This document shows positions 43,372-53,152 of a DNA stretch of 64,000 bases, piece after piece. Every line of letters starts with the position of its first letter. Position 1 is the stretch's first letter. This DNA comes from Komarekiella atlantica HA4396-MV6 (GTDB lineage: Bacteria; Cyanobacteriota; Cyanobacteriia; Cyanobacteriales; Nostocaceae). The position numbers and the translations under genes are program-made. The stretch covers positions 372,001 through 436,000 of the forward strand of contig JAHHHK010000001.1 of NCBI GenBank assembly GCA_019359395.1, written 5' to 3'. A model generated the notes under the pieces. That model had not been told where the DNA came from and did not search any database. It worked only from the letters and a program-made list of their open reading frames with translations.

Positions 43372-43968
43372 TCACTTTTTCAAAACTACAGTAAAAGAAT
43401 TTAAATAACCTGTAATAGTTCTAGCTAAAGTCTTATGTTGCTTTCTCGTGGTTATGGCCATTACCTGATACAACCGTCCTTCGGCAACATACATCCTGTT
43501 TTTAGTGATTTTGCCTCCAGAGTTAACGTACTCAATTTCTTTCCCCGGATGACCATTGGAACTACGAATGTTGCGTTGACGAACTAAATTACTTTTTGTA
43601 GTTTTTAAAGCCATAAGCTGGGCTTTATTCAGTATTTCTTGAGGGTTAGCCATTTGACCATAACTGTGAGGAAAGTCATTGTAAGTCACTAGATATGCCA
43701 CTTGCTGCTTTGGCGGTTGAGCGACAAATATTTCTAAGTTAATTACCCCCATGTAGGTTTTTTGGGTTTGAGTTTCCCTTTGAGGCATTCCAGGCATCAA
43801 AATAGTAAAACGCCCATCTGGAGCAGTAAATAACTTCCATTGTGGCTGCACTGGTTGGGTAGCAGTTGGTTTAGGTTGAGATGGACGTTTGGGTTGACGC
43901 GCTACTGAAACAGATCCACTACATAAAAAAGTAGCTGCGATTAATGGCAACAAACATCTGAGTGTCAT
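43372..43968 (-). CDS. Secreted or periplasmic protein of unknown function
   Basis: 198 residues. Signal peptide MTLRCLLPLIAATFLCSGSV (cleavage near SVA), a proline-rich linker (RPSQPKPTATQPVQP), then a domain starting WKLFTAPDGRFTILMPGMPQ and ending RTITGYLNSFTV. This layout (linker plus F-x-x-P-D-G-x-F-x-I-x-M-P-G-x-P) is a widespread cyanobacterial family of unknown function. It follows glk by 44 bp on the minus strand, so may be last in a phosphatase-glk-secreted protein operon. Confidence 0.75.
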   Translation of the reverse strand: MTLRCLLPLIAATFLCSGSVSVARQPKRPSQPKPTATQPVQPQWKLFTAPDGRFTILMPGMPQRETQTQKTYMGVINLEIFVAQPPKQQVAYLVTYNDFPHSYGQMANPQEILNKAQLMALKTTKSNLVRQRNIRSSNGHPGKEIEYVNSGGKITKNRMYVAEGRLYQVMAITTRKQHKTLARTITGYLNSFTVVLKK

Positions 43969-44012
43969 AGTTTTTGCTTTTATATTGCTGACATCACTGA
44001 GGATGTTAGTTG

Positions 44013-45038
44013 TTATAACCTAGCAGCACACAAAGCAGCACCAATTAGCCCTACTTGTTGATTGAGTATAATATATACAGGTATTTCTTCGAGGATGGAA
44101 CGCATCCTGCCTTTTTGGGTGAAACTTAACAGGAAATTACTGTTTTGCATTAAGGGGAGTATTTTCGGAGCAATACCACCCGCAATGTATAAGCCGCCGT
44201 GAGGTAGAAGTTTGAGAGCAAGATTGCCGGCTTCTGCACCGTAAGCTTCTATAAATAGTTGTAAGGTTTGTTCAGACAAGCGATCGCTTCTTTGCAATGC
44301 AGCCATACCAATAGCAGCACCAGGATCAACACTTTTCTCTGGTTGTCCGGCTTCTTGTTCCCAGGTGCGGACAATTTGAGCGACATCTGGTGATTCCGGG
44401 GCGATTTTGCGATCGCGCAAGAACTGGTAAATTGCGACAATTCCCTGACCAGAAACCACTCGTTCTACAGAAACGCGCTGGATATCATGCTTATCTAGCA
44501 GGTATTTCAACAGTTGAAACTCTAATTCATTACGGGGGGCAAAATCAGCGTGTCCACCTTCTGAGGGAAAGACTTGATAGTAAGGCCCTTGCTTAACTAA
44601 AAATCCTTGTCCTAAGCCAGTACCAGCACCAATAATCCCAATGGGGGCTTCAGCTTGGAACTTACCAGCTTGCAAAGTCAGTAAGTCTTGTTTTTGTAAA
44701 CCTAAAACGCCATAACCAACTGCGGCGAAGTCGTTGATTAAGGAAATGTGCGCGATGCCTAATTCTTGTTCTAGTCGTTCGGTTTCTAAAAACCATACTA
44801 AATTGGTCAGCTTGGCAGTATTTTTGATTACTGGGCCTGCGATCGCAAAACAAGCCTTTTGTGGGATTGGCGTGTCAGCTTTGGCCAAAAACTGTTGCAC
44901 TATCGGTACTAAATCAGGAAAATCACTACTGCGATAGCTTTCCTGAGCAATAGTACGTAACTCCAGCGACTCTGATACCTCAACCACTCGCAAAATAGTT
45001 TTTGTGCCGCCAATGTCTCCTGCTAAGAGTAATGTCAT
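44013..45038 (-). CDS. glk: Glucokinase
   Basis: 341 residues, ATP-dependent phosphorylation of glucose to glucose 6-phosphate, feeding glycolysis and the oxidative pentose phosphate pathway. ROK-unrelated bacterial glucokinase family: ATP motif LLAGDIGGTKTILRV, substrate region LINDFAAVGYGVLGL with the catalytic Asp, IGIIGAGTGLGQGFLV, and the helix end GGLYIAGGIAPKILPLM. The start MTLLLAGDIGG is typical. It follows a histidine phosphatase by 11 bp, so cotranscription is likely. Confidence 0.95.
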   Translation of the reverse strand: MTLLLAGDIGGTKTILRVVEVSESLELRTIAQESYRSSDFPDLVPIVQQFLAKADTPIPQKACFAIAGPVIKNTAKLTNLVWFLETERLEQELGIAHISLINDFAAVGYGVLGLQKQDLLTLQAGKFQAEAPIGIIGAGTGLGQGFLVKQGPYYQVFPSEGGHADFAPRNELEFQLLKYLLDKHDIQRVSVERVVSGQGIVAIYQFLRDRKIAPESPDVAQIVRTWEQEAGQPEKSVDPGAAIGMAALQRSDRLSEQTLQLFIEAYGAEAGNLALKLLPHGGLYIAGGIAPKILPLMQNSNFLLSFTQKGRMRSILEEIPVYIILNQQVGLIGAALCAARL

Positions 45039-45049
45039 ATTAGTTACAT

Positions 45050-45697
45050 TCAGTTAAATCGAATTACTTTCTCTACCAGGCTTAAATGAGAGATATCGCC
45101 TTTTAGTTCTAATAACCATTGTGAATCTTGACGTACAACTTTCACTAAAGAACATAAGGAAGCTTTAACCTCTGTTTTGGCAATTTCCCCCACTAGCCCC
45201 ATTGCTCCCCCCAGTACAGAAGCACCATGCGCTACCAGCAAGATATTTTTTGGGAAAAATTCGTTAGCCAGACATCTCGCAGTTTGCCCTGAACGTTCCC
45301 GCACTTTTTCATGGGTTTCAGGATAATTGGCGGAGATACGCGAAGTGTAACCAATGTCAATTCTGGGAAATAATTCTGCTAAAGCTGGAGTTGAGAGTCT
45401 TTCTGGTTCTTCTGTCATCCAAGCGGGATTTAGCCATTCGCTCAAGCCTGTTTCCAACTTAATCGACAGGTTGAGAGCTTCTGCAACTTTGTTTGCTGTT
45501 TGTACAGTTCGCAAGAAGGGAGAAGCAAAAATATGAGCAATATTTTCGCCTTTCAAGCGATTAGCTAACTGCTGCGCCTGCACCACACCATCATCAGACA
45601 AAGGTGGATCGTAGCGTCGTTCTGCGGTGAGAAACCAATCGGGGTTAACAAAGTCTAAGCGGTTGGCATGTCTTGCAATCCAGACTATTTGACTCAT
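45050..45697 (-). CDS. Histidine phosphatase (phosphoglycerate mutase-like) family protein
   Basis: 215 residues. The phospho-accepting histidine lies in VWIARHANRLDF (RHA in place of the usual RHG), with the supporting residues in IFASPFLRTVQTANKVAEAL, and the second histidine in NILLVAHGASVLGGAMGLVG. This is the SixA/UBASH3-like broad group that dephosphorylates sugars, nucleotides or proteins. It lies 11 bp upstream of glk; coupling with glucose phosphorylation is possible but not shown. Confidence 0.88.
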   Translation of the reverse strand: MSQIVWIARHANRLDFVNPDWFLTAERRYDPPLSDDGVVQAQQLANRLKGENIAHIFASPFLRTVQTANKVAEALNLSIKLETGLSEWLNPAWMTEEPERLSTPALAELFPRIDIGYTSRISANYPETHEKVRERSGQTARCLANEFFPKNILLVAHGASVLGGAMGLVGEIAKTEVKASLCSLVKVVRQDSQWLLELKGDISHLSLVEKVIRFN

Positions 45698-45830
45698 TGC
45701 TTTAAATATTCAGGCGATTAAAGTTCGCATCTACGATAGACAGCCACAAAGTGGGCTGAAATCCAATATATGACAAATCTTGTAATTATTTGTAATAAAT
45801 TAACCCATTTAGGTGAAATTTGAAGAGGCT

Positions 45831-46532
45831 TCAGTTTTGCATCTTGGCAGAAATTCCATTAACACACAAAATTTGGTTGCCATTTTTCTGAAATTCATAA
45901 GGTACTTGTTTAATTTCCACTGAATATCCCCGTTGTTGTAGTTTATCTATAATTGGTTGCAGCCAGGGAGATGGTTCACCAGATATTTTCAATAGTGGAA
46001 AAATCCGTACTTTTTTGGCAACTCGACACATTTCTATAATTGATGAGAGATGAAATTCTTCTGGAAGCTGATCAGAATAAGTAAATAATAAGTGGGAACA
46101 CAAAGCCAAATCAAACTGATTTGTTTCAAACGGTAAGCTAGGTAATTCATTTATAAGATAACGCCTTTCTGTAATTCCGAAAGGGAAATCTGCCAAAAAT
46201 TGACGCATCGCCGCCATCCGAATTTTACCCATTTGTTCAGGTGACTGAATATCTTGCCAAACGTAACATTCTTGATTGGCTTTGACACCTTGTATTACTG
46301 TTTCATAAGTATCTTGAATCCGTTGAGCAATTTCATCTGCTGTGAATTGATAAACTGGATCGCAAGAGATAACTTTGTAGCCTTGGTATGTCATTTCTGC
46401 ATTGAAACTAGCAGGCCCACCAGCACAATCGAGGATGTTTAACTTGAGTTCATCAGAAGTTAAGTCAAACATCTTGATATATTCCTGCATCGAACGTCCC
46501 CAAGGAATGACGTTTTTAAGTTTAAAACCCAT
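45831..46532 (-). CDS. SAM-dependent methyltransferase-like protein
   Basis: 233 residues. Class I methyltransferase pattern: NILDCAGGPASFNAEMTYQG (motif I with D-x-A-G-G), VISCDPVYQ (motif II acid), FDLALCSHLLFTYSDQLPEE (motif IV) and VRIFPLLKISGEPSPWLQP. Substrate unknown. It is divergent from the hybrid kinase across 331 bp; I see no gene in that spacer. Confidence 0.8.
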   Translation of the reverse strand: MGFKLKNVIPWGRSMQEYIKMFDLTSDELKLNILDCAGGPASFNAEMTYQGYKVISCDPVYQFTADEIAQRIQDTYETVIQGVKANQECYVWQDIQSPEQMGKIRMAAMRQFLADFPFGITERRYLINELPSLPFETNQFDLALCSHLLFTYSDQLPEEFHLSSIIEMCRVAKKVRIFPLLKISGEPSPWLQPIIDKLQQRGYSVEIKQVPYEFQKNGNQILCVNGISAKMQN

Positions 46533-46863
46533 TAATATTGTTGCTTTATCGCTTTGTTGTAAAACTTGCTTCTCATAACTTTACAACGAATCACACTTGT
46601 ATGTATCTCAGCGGTCACCCTTTCTAGAACAATCAGGATTTAGTAACCATTGAGGTAACTGCTGTTGAAGTAGGGAAGGCGATAGCAGAATTTCGCGATG
46701 AGCGATCGCATCCATATTATTGTACGAAGTTTTGCTTTGAAATTTCGGTGAAATAACCAAGGTCTATCTAACACCTTGAGAGTCAGTTTAGGTTTGTTTT
46801 GTTTTGTGTAAGGGAACAATAAAACTGCACTCAGGCTTTGCCAATTTATCGGAGGCAGCGGCC

Positions 46864-49665
46864 ATGTCTTCCTTTTCAAAGCATCACATCAATCGCCACC
46901 TAATTCATCGTGTACCATTGCGGGCAGTTTTGATTGTGCCGTTTGTGCTGCAAATTTTTGCAGCCGTTGGGTTAGTGGGCTATTTTTCTTTTAAAAACGG
47001 TCAGCAGGCAGTCAATGACTTGGCGAATCAGTTGATTGATAGCGCCACTGTGCGAGTCGATGACCAACTCGACAACTATCTATCTCTTCCTCAACAACTG
47101 GGTGAAGTAACAGCCCAAGCGATCGCCACTGGACAGCTTAACCTCAAGGACACCCAAGCCAGCGAACGCTATTTCTGGCGACAGGCAAAAGTATTCGAGA
47201 AAATTAGTTACATAGGCTACACTCTGCTCGATGATAAACAAGGCGGAGCAGGACGCTGGACAAACGGAAAAGACCTATTAATCTATGAAAATCTTCCTGG
47301 TTCTGGTAAGGCATCAGATTACACCAGCGATCAATCAGGAAACCGGGCTAGTCGAATTCAAACCTACGATTATGATCCGTCAAAGGACAATTCCCATATC
47401 AAGACGCGCCAAGCCAAAAACCCCTTCTGGGCAGATATCTACGCTTTTGTAGCCACTAATGTCGAAGTCTCTCAAACAGGCAGCGAAATCCAGTCCACAG
47501 ACAAAAATACCAATAATATCGGAAATTACCTGGATTACGTAGTTGCTTCAGCGAGGTATCCACTTTTCGATCAAAACGGTAAATTTTGGGCTTCTATAGA
47601 GACAGATTTGCAACTTGGCCATATCAGTAATTTCTTGCGACAGCTCAAGGTCAGTCCTTCTGGGCAGGTTTTTATCTTGGAAGCAAATGGTCAACTGGTG
47701 GCAAGTTCTGGTCAGCAGTCAATTCTCAACAAAAAGAAAGACTCCGTGGAGCGGTTTACAGTCTCCACAATTCCTGATCCATTGATTAAAGCTGTTGCCG
47801 GTCAAATTCAACAACAATCTGGAAGCTTCCGAGCAATTCGAGAAACTCGTGAGTTCATATTGCGATTTAATAACCAACGTCAGTTTGTCCAAGTAACCCC
47901 TTGGAAAGATAAGTATGGACTGGACTGGTTGATTGTAGTAGCTGTGCCAGAATCGGACTTCATGGCACAAATTAATGGCAACACTGGTACTACAATTTTC
48001 CTCTGTTTAGGGGCATTGGCTATTGCTACGATTTTGGGTATCTACACTTCTCGCTGGATTGCCCGTCCAATTCTGAAATTACAACAAGCCAGTGAAGCCA
48101 TTACCTCTGGAGAACTTGATCGCACTGTAGAAACCAAAGGCATTAATGAATTTGAAGGATTGGCACAATCATTTAATCAAATGGCAGCCCAACTTAAAGC
48201 CTCCTTCACAGAACTTGAAGATCGTGTTGCCGAACGCACGGTTGAACTGCAACACGCCAAAGAAGCCGCTGATAACGCCAACCAAGCCAAAAGCGAATTC
48301 CTCGCCAACATGAGCCATGAGTTACGAACTCCGCTCAATGGCATTCTTGGCTATGCACAAATCTTGCAACGTAATGAACCCCTGACCTCAAAAGGACGCA
48401 ACGGCATCGACATCATCTACCAATGTGGTACACATCTCCTGACTCTAATTAATGATGTCCTCGATCTCGCCAAAATCGAAGCCCGTAAACTCGAACTTTA
48501 TCCCGTTCCCTTCTACTTCCCTTCCTTCTTGCAAAGCGTCGTGGAAATAAATCGCATCCGCGCCGAACAAAAAGGAATTGCATTTATTTACCAAGCAAAT
48601 TCTCATCTTCCCCAAGGTATTTGTGCAGATGAAAAACGCCTCCGTCAAGCCTTGATCAATCTACTAGGTAACGCAATTAAATTTACTGAGCGCGGTAGTG
48701 TCACTTTTAAAGTCGAATCAATCAATCAGAAGATTCACTTTCAAATACAAGATACTGGCGTGGGTATGACCTCAGAACAAATCGAAAAAATCTTTTTGCC
48801 CTTTGAGCAAGTCGGCGATATTAAAAAACAAGCCGAAGGCACAGGCTTAGGACTAGCAATTACCCATAAAATCGTCTCTATGATGGGGAGTGAAATTAAA
48901 GTCCAAAGTACCCCAGGTGAAGGTAGTACCTTTGCGTTTGCGGTGGAACTCCAACAAGCTTTGGATTGGGCAGTTGCTTCTAGAGTGATGCAGCAAGGTG
49001 TAATTAAAAGTTATGAAGGCGCAAAACGCAAAATTCTAGTCATTGATGACCGTTGGGAAAATCGTTCAGTATTAGTAAATCTCCTCGAACCCATTGGCTT
49101 TGAAGTTATCGAAGCCAACAATGGACTCGAAGGGATTGAGCAAACCTTGCATTCTTCACCGGATTTAATCATTACTGACTTAGCCATGCCTGTGATGGAT
49201 GGGTTTGAATTTTTGCAGAAATTGCGATCGCCCCTGGCGTGCTGGAAGCGATCGCACCCTCAATTACAAAACCAAATTGTCCTTGTCTCCTCTGCAAGTG
49301 TGTTTGAAATAGATCGTCACAAGAGTCTTGATGCGGGTGGTAATGACTTCTTACCTAAACCAGTACAAGCCCAAACACTGCTGGAGTTAATTCAAAAATA
49401 TCTACAACTCAATTGGATCTATGACACCGAAATCAATCACAAGCAAAATCTAACTGTCCCATCTAAGCAGACAGAACCACCTGCCGCTGCCATCTTAACT
49501 CAACTGGCAGAGCTAGCCCAAATAAACGACCTCGACGGCATTCTCGACATTGCCCAACAAATCCAAGAAACTAACACCGCTTTTGCTCAAGAACTTATCC
49601 GCCTTGCCGAAGCCTGTGAGATTAAAAAACTGCGAACATTTATTACAGTAAACAGTAAAGAGTAA
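46864..49665 (+). CDS. Hybrid sensor histidine kinase/response regulator (dCache-HAMP-HisKA-HATPase-REC)
   Basis: 933 residues from the ATG at 46864 ([20 protein letters not shown]), which has GGAGG 8 bp upstream; a start at 46804 is possible but lacks this. Transmembrane helix 1 ([20 protein letters not shown]), a ~340-residue extracytoplasmic Cache sensor region, helix 2 ([20 protein letters not shown]), HAMP ([20 protein letters not shown]). HisKA H-box is [21 protein letters not shown]-box [19 protein letters not shown] boxes [11 protein letters not shown] and [12 protein letters not shown]. The REC domain ([40 protein letters not shown]) is followed by ~90 helical residues. The last residues and stop come from a heptad repeat. 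Confidence 0.94.
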   Translation: MSSFSKHHINRHLIHRVPLRAVLIVPFVLQIFAAVGLVGYFSFKNGQQAVNDLANQLIDSATVRVDDQLDNYLSLPQQLGEVTAQAIATGQLNLKDTQASERYFWRQAKVFEKISYIGYTLLDDKQGGAGRWTNGKDLLIYENLPGSGKASDYTSDQSGNRASRIQTYDYDPSKDNSHIKTRQAKNPFWADIYAFVATNVEVSQTGSEIQSTDKNTNNIGNYLDYVVASARYPLFDQNGKFWASIETDLQLGHISNFLRQLKVSPSGQVFILEANGQLVASSGQQSILNKKKDSVERFTVSTIPDPLIKAVAGQIQQQSGSFRAIRETREFILRFNNQRQFVQVTPWKDKYGLDWLIVVAVPESDFMAQINGNTGTTIFLCLGALAIATILGIYTSRWIARPILKLQQASEAITSGELDRTVETKGINEFEGLAQSFNQMAAQLKASFTELEDRVAERTVELQHAKEAADNANQAKSEFLANMSHELRTPLNGILGYAQILQRNEPLTSKGRNGIDIIYQCGTHLLTLINDVLDLAKIEARKLELYPVPFYFPSFLQSVVEINRIRAEQKGIAFIYQANSHLPQGICADEKRLRQALINLLGNAIKFTERGSVTFKVESINQKIHFQIQDTGVGMTSEQIEKIFLPFEQVGDIKKQAEGTGLGLAITHKIVSMMGSEIKVQSTPGEGSTFAFAVELQQALDWAVASRVMQQGVIKSYEGAKRKILVIDDRWENRSVLVNLLEPIGFEVIEANNGLEGIEQTLHSSPDLIITDLAMPVMDGFEFLQKLRSPLACWKRSHPQLQNQIVLVSSASVFEIDRHKSLDAGGNDFLPKPVQAQTLLELIQKYLQLNWIYDTEINHKQNLTVPSKQTEPPAAAILTQLAELAQINDLDGILDIAQQIQETNTAFAQELIRLAEACEIKKLRTFITVNSKE

Positions 49666-49686
49666 ACAGTAAAGAGTAAATAGTGA
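49645..49686. repeat. STRR heptamers, left flank of the four-helix-bundle cassette
   Basis: Six heptads ACAGTAA, ACAGTAA, AGAGTAA, ACAGTAA, AGAGTAA, ATAGTGA. They overlap the hybrid-kinase 3' end and encode its last residues (VNSKE) and TAA stop at 49663-49665. Confidence 0.9.
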
Positions 49687-49701
49687 GGGTTTAATTGATA
49701 A

Positions 49702-50073
49702 ATGAATAATGAGGATTTGAGAGGAAAGAGCATGGCTTATGATAAAGCCTATGCATTAGGGATTAGAATTGTGAACGCTTATAAATATTTGCAAGAAATC
49801 AAAAAAGAGTTTATTTTATCCAAACAACTTTTGAGAAGTAGGACATCAATTGGTGCAAATATTGCAGAAGCTAATGGAGCAATCTCTAGTTTAGATTTTT
49901 CAGCGAAAATCTCTACAGCTTATAAAGAGACTCTGGAGACTAAATACTGGCTATCCTTACTAAAAGATACTGAATATCTAAAAATAAATGCATTTAACAG
50001 CATTTACCAAGATACTGATGAAGTCGGAAAAATTTTATTTTCCATCCTAAAAACAACCAGAATAAAAAAATAA
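49702..50073 (+). CDS. Four-helix-bundle protein (23S rRNA intervening-sequence protein family)
   Basis: 123 residues of the S23/IVP family: YDKAYALGIRIVNAYKYLQE, KQLLRSRTSIGANIAEANGA, KISTAYKETLETKYWLSLLK and TDEVGKILFSILKTTR are its four helices with the signature S-I-x-A-N-I-A-E. In some bacteria related genes lie in insertions in 23S rRNA; free-standing genes are frequent, and function is unknown. It sits between two signal-transduction genes, bounded by inverted heptad repeats (49645-49686 and 50090-50117), which suggests a mobile or passenger cassette. It is more AT-rich and has no HIP1 site. Confidence 0.88.
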   Translation: MNNEDLRGKSMAYDKAYALGIRIVNAYKYLQEIKKEFILSKQLLRSRTSIGANIAEANGAISSLDFSAKISTAYKETLETKYWLSLLKDTEYLKINAFNSIYQDTDEVGKILFSILKTTRIKK

Positions 50074-50089
50074 ATTCGCCTTTCACTGC

Positions 50090-50117
50090 TTACTGTTTAC
50101 TGTTTACTCTTTACTGT
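50090..50117. repeat. STRR heptamers, right flank of the four-helix-bundle cassette
   Basis: Four heptads TTACTGT, TTACTGT, TTACTCT, TTACTGT, the reverse complement of the left flank. They end three bases before the ATG of the next gene, leaving no Shine-Dalgarno-like sequence there. Confidence 0.9.
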
Positions 50118-50120
50118 TTT

Positions 50121-51383
50121 ATGAATTCTCCTTTTATTCTTATTGTCGATGACAACCCAAGCAACTTATCTGTGCTTTCTAGTGCGTTGAAGTCAGCAGG
50201 CTACAAAATCCGCATGGCAGTGGATGGCGAAGATGCTTTGGCACAGGTGGACTATAGCCATCCAGAATTGATTTTGTTGGATATCGAAATGCCACATATG
50301 GATGGCTTTGAAACCTGTCGTCGCCTGAAGGCAAACCCTGCCACTGAGGGAATACCAGTAATTTTTATGACAGCTTTAGCGGATACTGATAACAAAGTCA
50401 AAGGTTTATCATTAGGTGCTGTTGATTACATCACCAAACCCTTTGAACAAGCAGAAGTACTAGCACGGATGAAAATCCACTGGCGACTGAAACGACTGAC
50501 GGATACTTTAGAACAGCAAGTAGTAGAACGTACCCAGGCGCTACAACAGGCTCAAGTTCAAATGGTACAGCAGGAAAAGCTCTCTGCTTTGGGGCAACTA
50601 GTGGCAGGAGTTGCCCACGAAATCAACAATCCCCTGAGCTGTATTATCGGCAATATCAATGCGGTACAGGACTACACCAATGATTTGCTAAGAGTTATCG
50701 ATCTCTACCGTGAAACATTTTCTCAACCTGATGCCAAAATCGCAGATGAACTAGAAGCTATTGACTTGGAGTACCTACAGGAGGATTTACCCAAACTGAT
50801 TAAAGCAATGAAACAGGGAGGCGATCGCATCCAGTCCATCAGTCAGAGCCTCCGTAATTTCTCCCGTGCTGACAGCGATGCAAAGCATAAATTTAACCTC
50901 AATGACGGCATCGATAGTACCTTAATGATTTTGCATCATCGTCTTAAAGCAAACAACCAGCGTCCAGCAATTGAAGTTATTAGTGAGTATGGTAATTTAC
51001 CAGAAATTGAATGTTTTCCTAGTCAATTAAATCAGGTATTTATGAATATTTTAGCAAATGCCATTGATGCTTTAGATGAATCTAACACAGGGCGTAGTTT
51101 AAAAGAAATTGAAGCAACTCCTAACAAAATTACCCTTAAAACTTCAGTTGAAAATAACAATGTGAAAATATCAATTGCAGATAATGGTAAAGGGATGAGC
51201 GAAGAACTCAAAAGCAAAATTTTCGACTATTTATTTACTACTAAAGCAGTCGGCAAAGGTACGGGATTAGGATTATCTATTGTCCATCAAATTGTGACAG
51301 AAAAACATGGCGGCACAATTAAGGTTAATTCTGTTTTGGGAGAAGGAACAGAATTTTTGATTTCGATTCCGATAATAAGATAA
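50121..51383 (+). CDS. Response regulator-histidine kinase (REC-HisKA-HATPase)
   Basis: 420 residues, soluble. N-terminal [23 protein letters not shown], phospho-acceptor in [40 protein letters not shown] with YITKPF. A coiled linker ([20 protein letters not shown]) leads to HisKA H-box [21 protein letters not shown]-box [19 protein letters not shown]1 [13 protein letters not shown] and G2 [14 protein letters not shown]. This REC-first kinase probably receives phosphate from the preceding hybrid kinase, the two genes having been adjacent before the cassette. No obvious ribosome site: heptads run to three bases before the ATG. Confidence 0.93.
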   Translation: MNSPFILIVDDNPSNLSVLSSALKSAGYKIRMAVDGEDALAQVDYSHPELILLDIEMPHMDGFETCRRLKANPATEGIPVIFMTALADTDNKVKGLSLGAVDYITKPFEQAEVLARMKIHWRLKRLTDTLEQQVVERTQALQQAQVQMVQQEKLSALGQLVAGVAHEINNPLSCIIGNINAVQDYTNDLLRVIDLYRETFSQPDAKIADELEAIDLEYLQEDLPKLIKAMKQGGDRIQSISQSLRNFSRADSDAKHKFNLNDGIDSTLMILHHRLKANNQRPAIEVISEYGNLPEIECFPSQLNQVFMNILANAIDALDESNTGRSLKEIEATPNKITLKTSVENNNVKISIADNGKGMSEELKSKIFDYLFTTKAVGKGTGLGLSIVHQIVTEKHGGTIKVNSVLGEGTEFLISIPIIR

Positions 51384-51550
51384 TGTGAGTTCGACGGGTT
51401 TGAAAAGTACAGAAAAACTAGAACCGCATTCCTTAGCTAGAGAGGGTCAGATATTCAAGTAAACTAGAGAAAACAGATAATATGAGGTGTATCAATGACA
51501 AGAAAAAGCCCTCAACCAAAAGCGCTATCCTACCTAGCTGAGTACTAGAA

Positions 51551-51717
51551 TAGACCTCTTGCATAAATACTTAAATTGTCATGTTGAGCGGAGCGAAACA
51601 TCTCGGAGATTCTTTCCTACGGAACGCTACGCGTAGCTTGCTTCCCCGTAGGGGTACCCTCCACTACGTTTTGGTCAAAATGACATTAATAGTTTTCTGA
51701 CTTTTGCAAGAGGTCTA
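51551..51717. mobile_element. MITE-like element, family 1, copy B
   Basis: 167 bp with excellent inverted termini: TAGACCTCTTGCATAAATAC on the left and, read on the other strand, TAGACCTCTTGCAAAAGTC on the right. The inverted homology continues into AATGTCATTTTG/AATTGTCATGTTG. TA at both ends fits insertion at a TA target as in IS630/Tc1-mariner relatives. A GCGTAGCTTGCTTCCCCGTA module (51631-51658) is nested inside. The right terminus supplies the TAG stop of the Uma2 gene at 51715. Confidence 0.75.
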
Positions 51718-52281
51718 ATATAACTTCAACCATCCAAATAGTTGCCCTACAGTCAACTGAAGTTCACTAACTAAATCGGGAACTGGTAATATATCCTGTT
51801 CTTCTTGTAAAAGTTCTGGTTGCTGCTTTGGTGGATAGACTAAAATTGATCGCTCCTCTGGATCAATTAGCCAACCTAAGCGAGTACCATGCTTTAAGCA
51901 GTGTAAAATATTTCCGGTTACTTTAGTCTGGCTTTGATCTGGGGAAAGAATTTCAATTGTCCAGTCTGGATAAGTTTTAAAGACATTCGCCACATCTCCA
52001 CGTTCATCTATGGGAATTCGCTCCCAAGCAAACACGGCTACATCTGGCACAATCGAACGTCCGCCAAAGGTACACCGTAATTCTGGAAAGGCAAGGGCAA
52101 TTTTTTGAGGCTTTACCACAGCATTGATAGCGCTGACTAGTTCACCTTGAGTGATACTATGTTTTCCTTGAGGCATGGGCTTTTGAATAATTTCACCATT
52201 GATGTACTCTGAGCTAGGCTTTGTTTCTGGTAGTTTTAAAAACTCCTCTAAAGTTAAGGGTTTAGTTGGTGACTTTACCAT
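51715..52281 (-). CDS. Uma2 family protein
   Basis: 188 residues, the short Uma2 form without coiled-coil tail. It begins MVKSPTKPLTLEEFLKLPET with the family's N-terminal L-x-E-F-L-x-L-P-E-x-K/T-P motif, then EYINGEIIQKPMPQGKHS, IVPDVAVFAWERIP and DWTIEILSPDQSQTKV, and the last strand GWLIDPEERSILVYPP. Its stop TAG is formed by the MITE terminus, so the original C-terminus may have been slightly different. Confidence 0.9.
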   Translation of the reverse strand: MVKSPTKPLTLEEFLKLPETKPSSEYINGEIIQKPMPQGKHSITQGELVSAINAVVKPQKIALAFPELRCTFGGRSIVPDVAVFAWERIPIDERGDVANVFKTYPDWTIEILSPDQSQTKVTGNILHCLKHGTRLGWLIDPEERSILVYPPKQQPELLQEEQDILPVPDLVSELQLTVGQLFGWLKLY

Positions 52282-52310
52282 GTGCTTACACCTCCCAAGT
52301 CTTCGTTTAA

Positions 52311-53057
52311 TTACCCTAAATAAGCTTTTCTAACTCGTTCATCACTAATTAATTCTGATGCTGCACCTGTTAAAGTAATAGAACCAGCATCGAGAACGTA
52401 GCCGCGATCGGCAATTTGCAAAGCCAGATTGGCATTTTGTTCAACTAACAAAATAGTAACGCCTGTAGCTCGGAGATTTTGAATAATTGAGAAAATTTCC
52501 CGGACGATCGCAGGTGCTAAACCTAGGCTAGGTTCATCTAATAGTAATAGTTTTGGTTTACTCATTACAGCACGAGCGATCGCTAACATTTGTTGCTCAC
52601 CACCGCTGAGAGTTCCTGCTAGTTGATTACGTCTTTGTGCCAATCGCGGAAATAATTCAAATTGGCGTTGAACATCTGCTTTTACTTCTACTTGATTGGC
52701 GCGAATATAAGCACCCAATAATAAGTTATCTAAAACTGTTTGCCGCGCTAATACTCTACGTCCTTCTGGACAATGAGCAATACCAAGTTTGACAACTTCA
52801 TGAGCTTGGCGACGTGTAATGTTACGTCCACTATAAATAATTTCACCACTTTTAGGATTTACTATTTTTGATATAGCGCGGAGTGTGGTAGTTTTGCCAG
52901 CACCATTAGCACCAATTAGAGTAACTACTTCTCCTTTTTGAATAGTTAAATTAATATTTTTGAGAGCTTGAATACCGCCATAATTAACATTCAGCTCTTG
53001 AACTTCTAATATTGTAAAAGCTTGTTTATCTTCATATCGGCGTTCATCAGGGTTCAT
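52311..53057 (-). CDS. livF: Branched-chain amino acid-type ABC transporter ATP-binding protein (LivF-like)
   Basis: 248 residues. Walker A GANGAGKTTTLRAI, Q-loop region near GIAHCPEGRRVLARQTVLDN, signature LSGGEQQMLAIARAVM, Walker B PKLLLLDEPSLGLAP, switch His replaced by VEQNANLAL as usual in LivF. It powers amino-acid import together with LivG, LivH, LivM and a binding protein, none of which is in the window; such scattering is normal in Nostocales (N-I/N-II systems). A related UrtE role (urea) cannot be excluded. Confidence 0.88.
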   Translation of the reverse strand: MNPDERRYEDKQAFTILEVQELNVNYGGIQALKNINLTIQKGEVVTLIGANGAGKTTTLRAISKIVNPKSGEIIYSGRNITRRQAHEVVKLGIAHCPEGRRVLARQTVLDNLLLGAYIRANQVEVKADVQRQFELFPRLAQRRNQLAGTLSGGEQQMLAIARAVMSKPKLLLLDEPSLGLAPAIVREIFSIIQNLRATGVTILLVEQNANLALQIADRGYVLDAGSITLTGAASELISDERVRKAYLG

Positions 53058-53152
53058 CAGTCGTTTACATCCAGAAATGGTAAAAGGTACTGGGGATTGG
53101 GGACTGGGAAGACAAGGTAGAAATTCCTCTTTGTTGCCGTAGTGTATAATTT

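Noticed and set aside
46640-46879. 79-residue minus-strand ORF upstream of the hybrid kinase
   Set aside because: It covers the kinase ribosome site and start in antisense and has no protein-like features.
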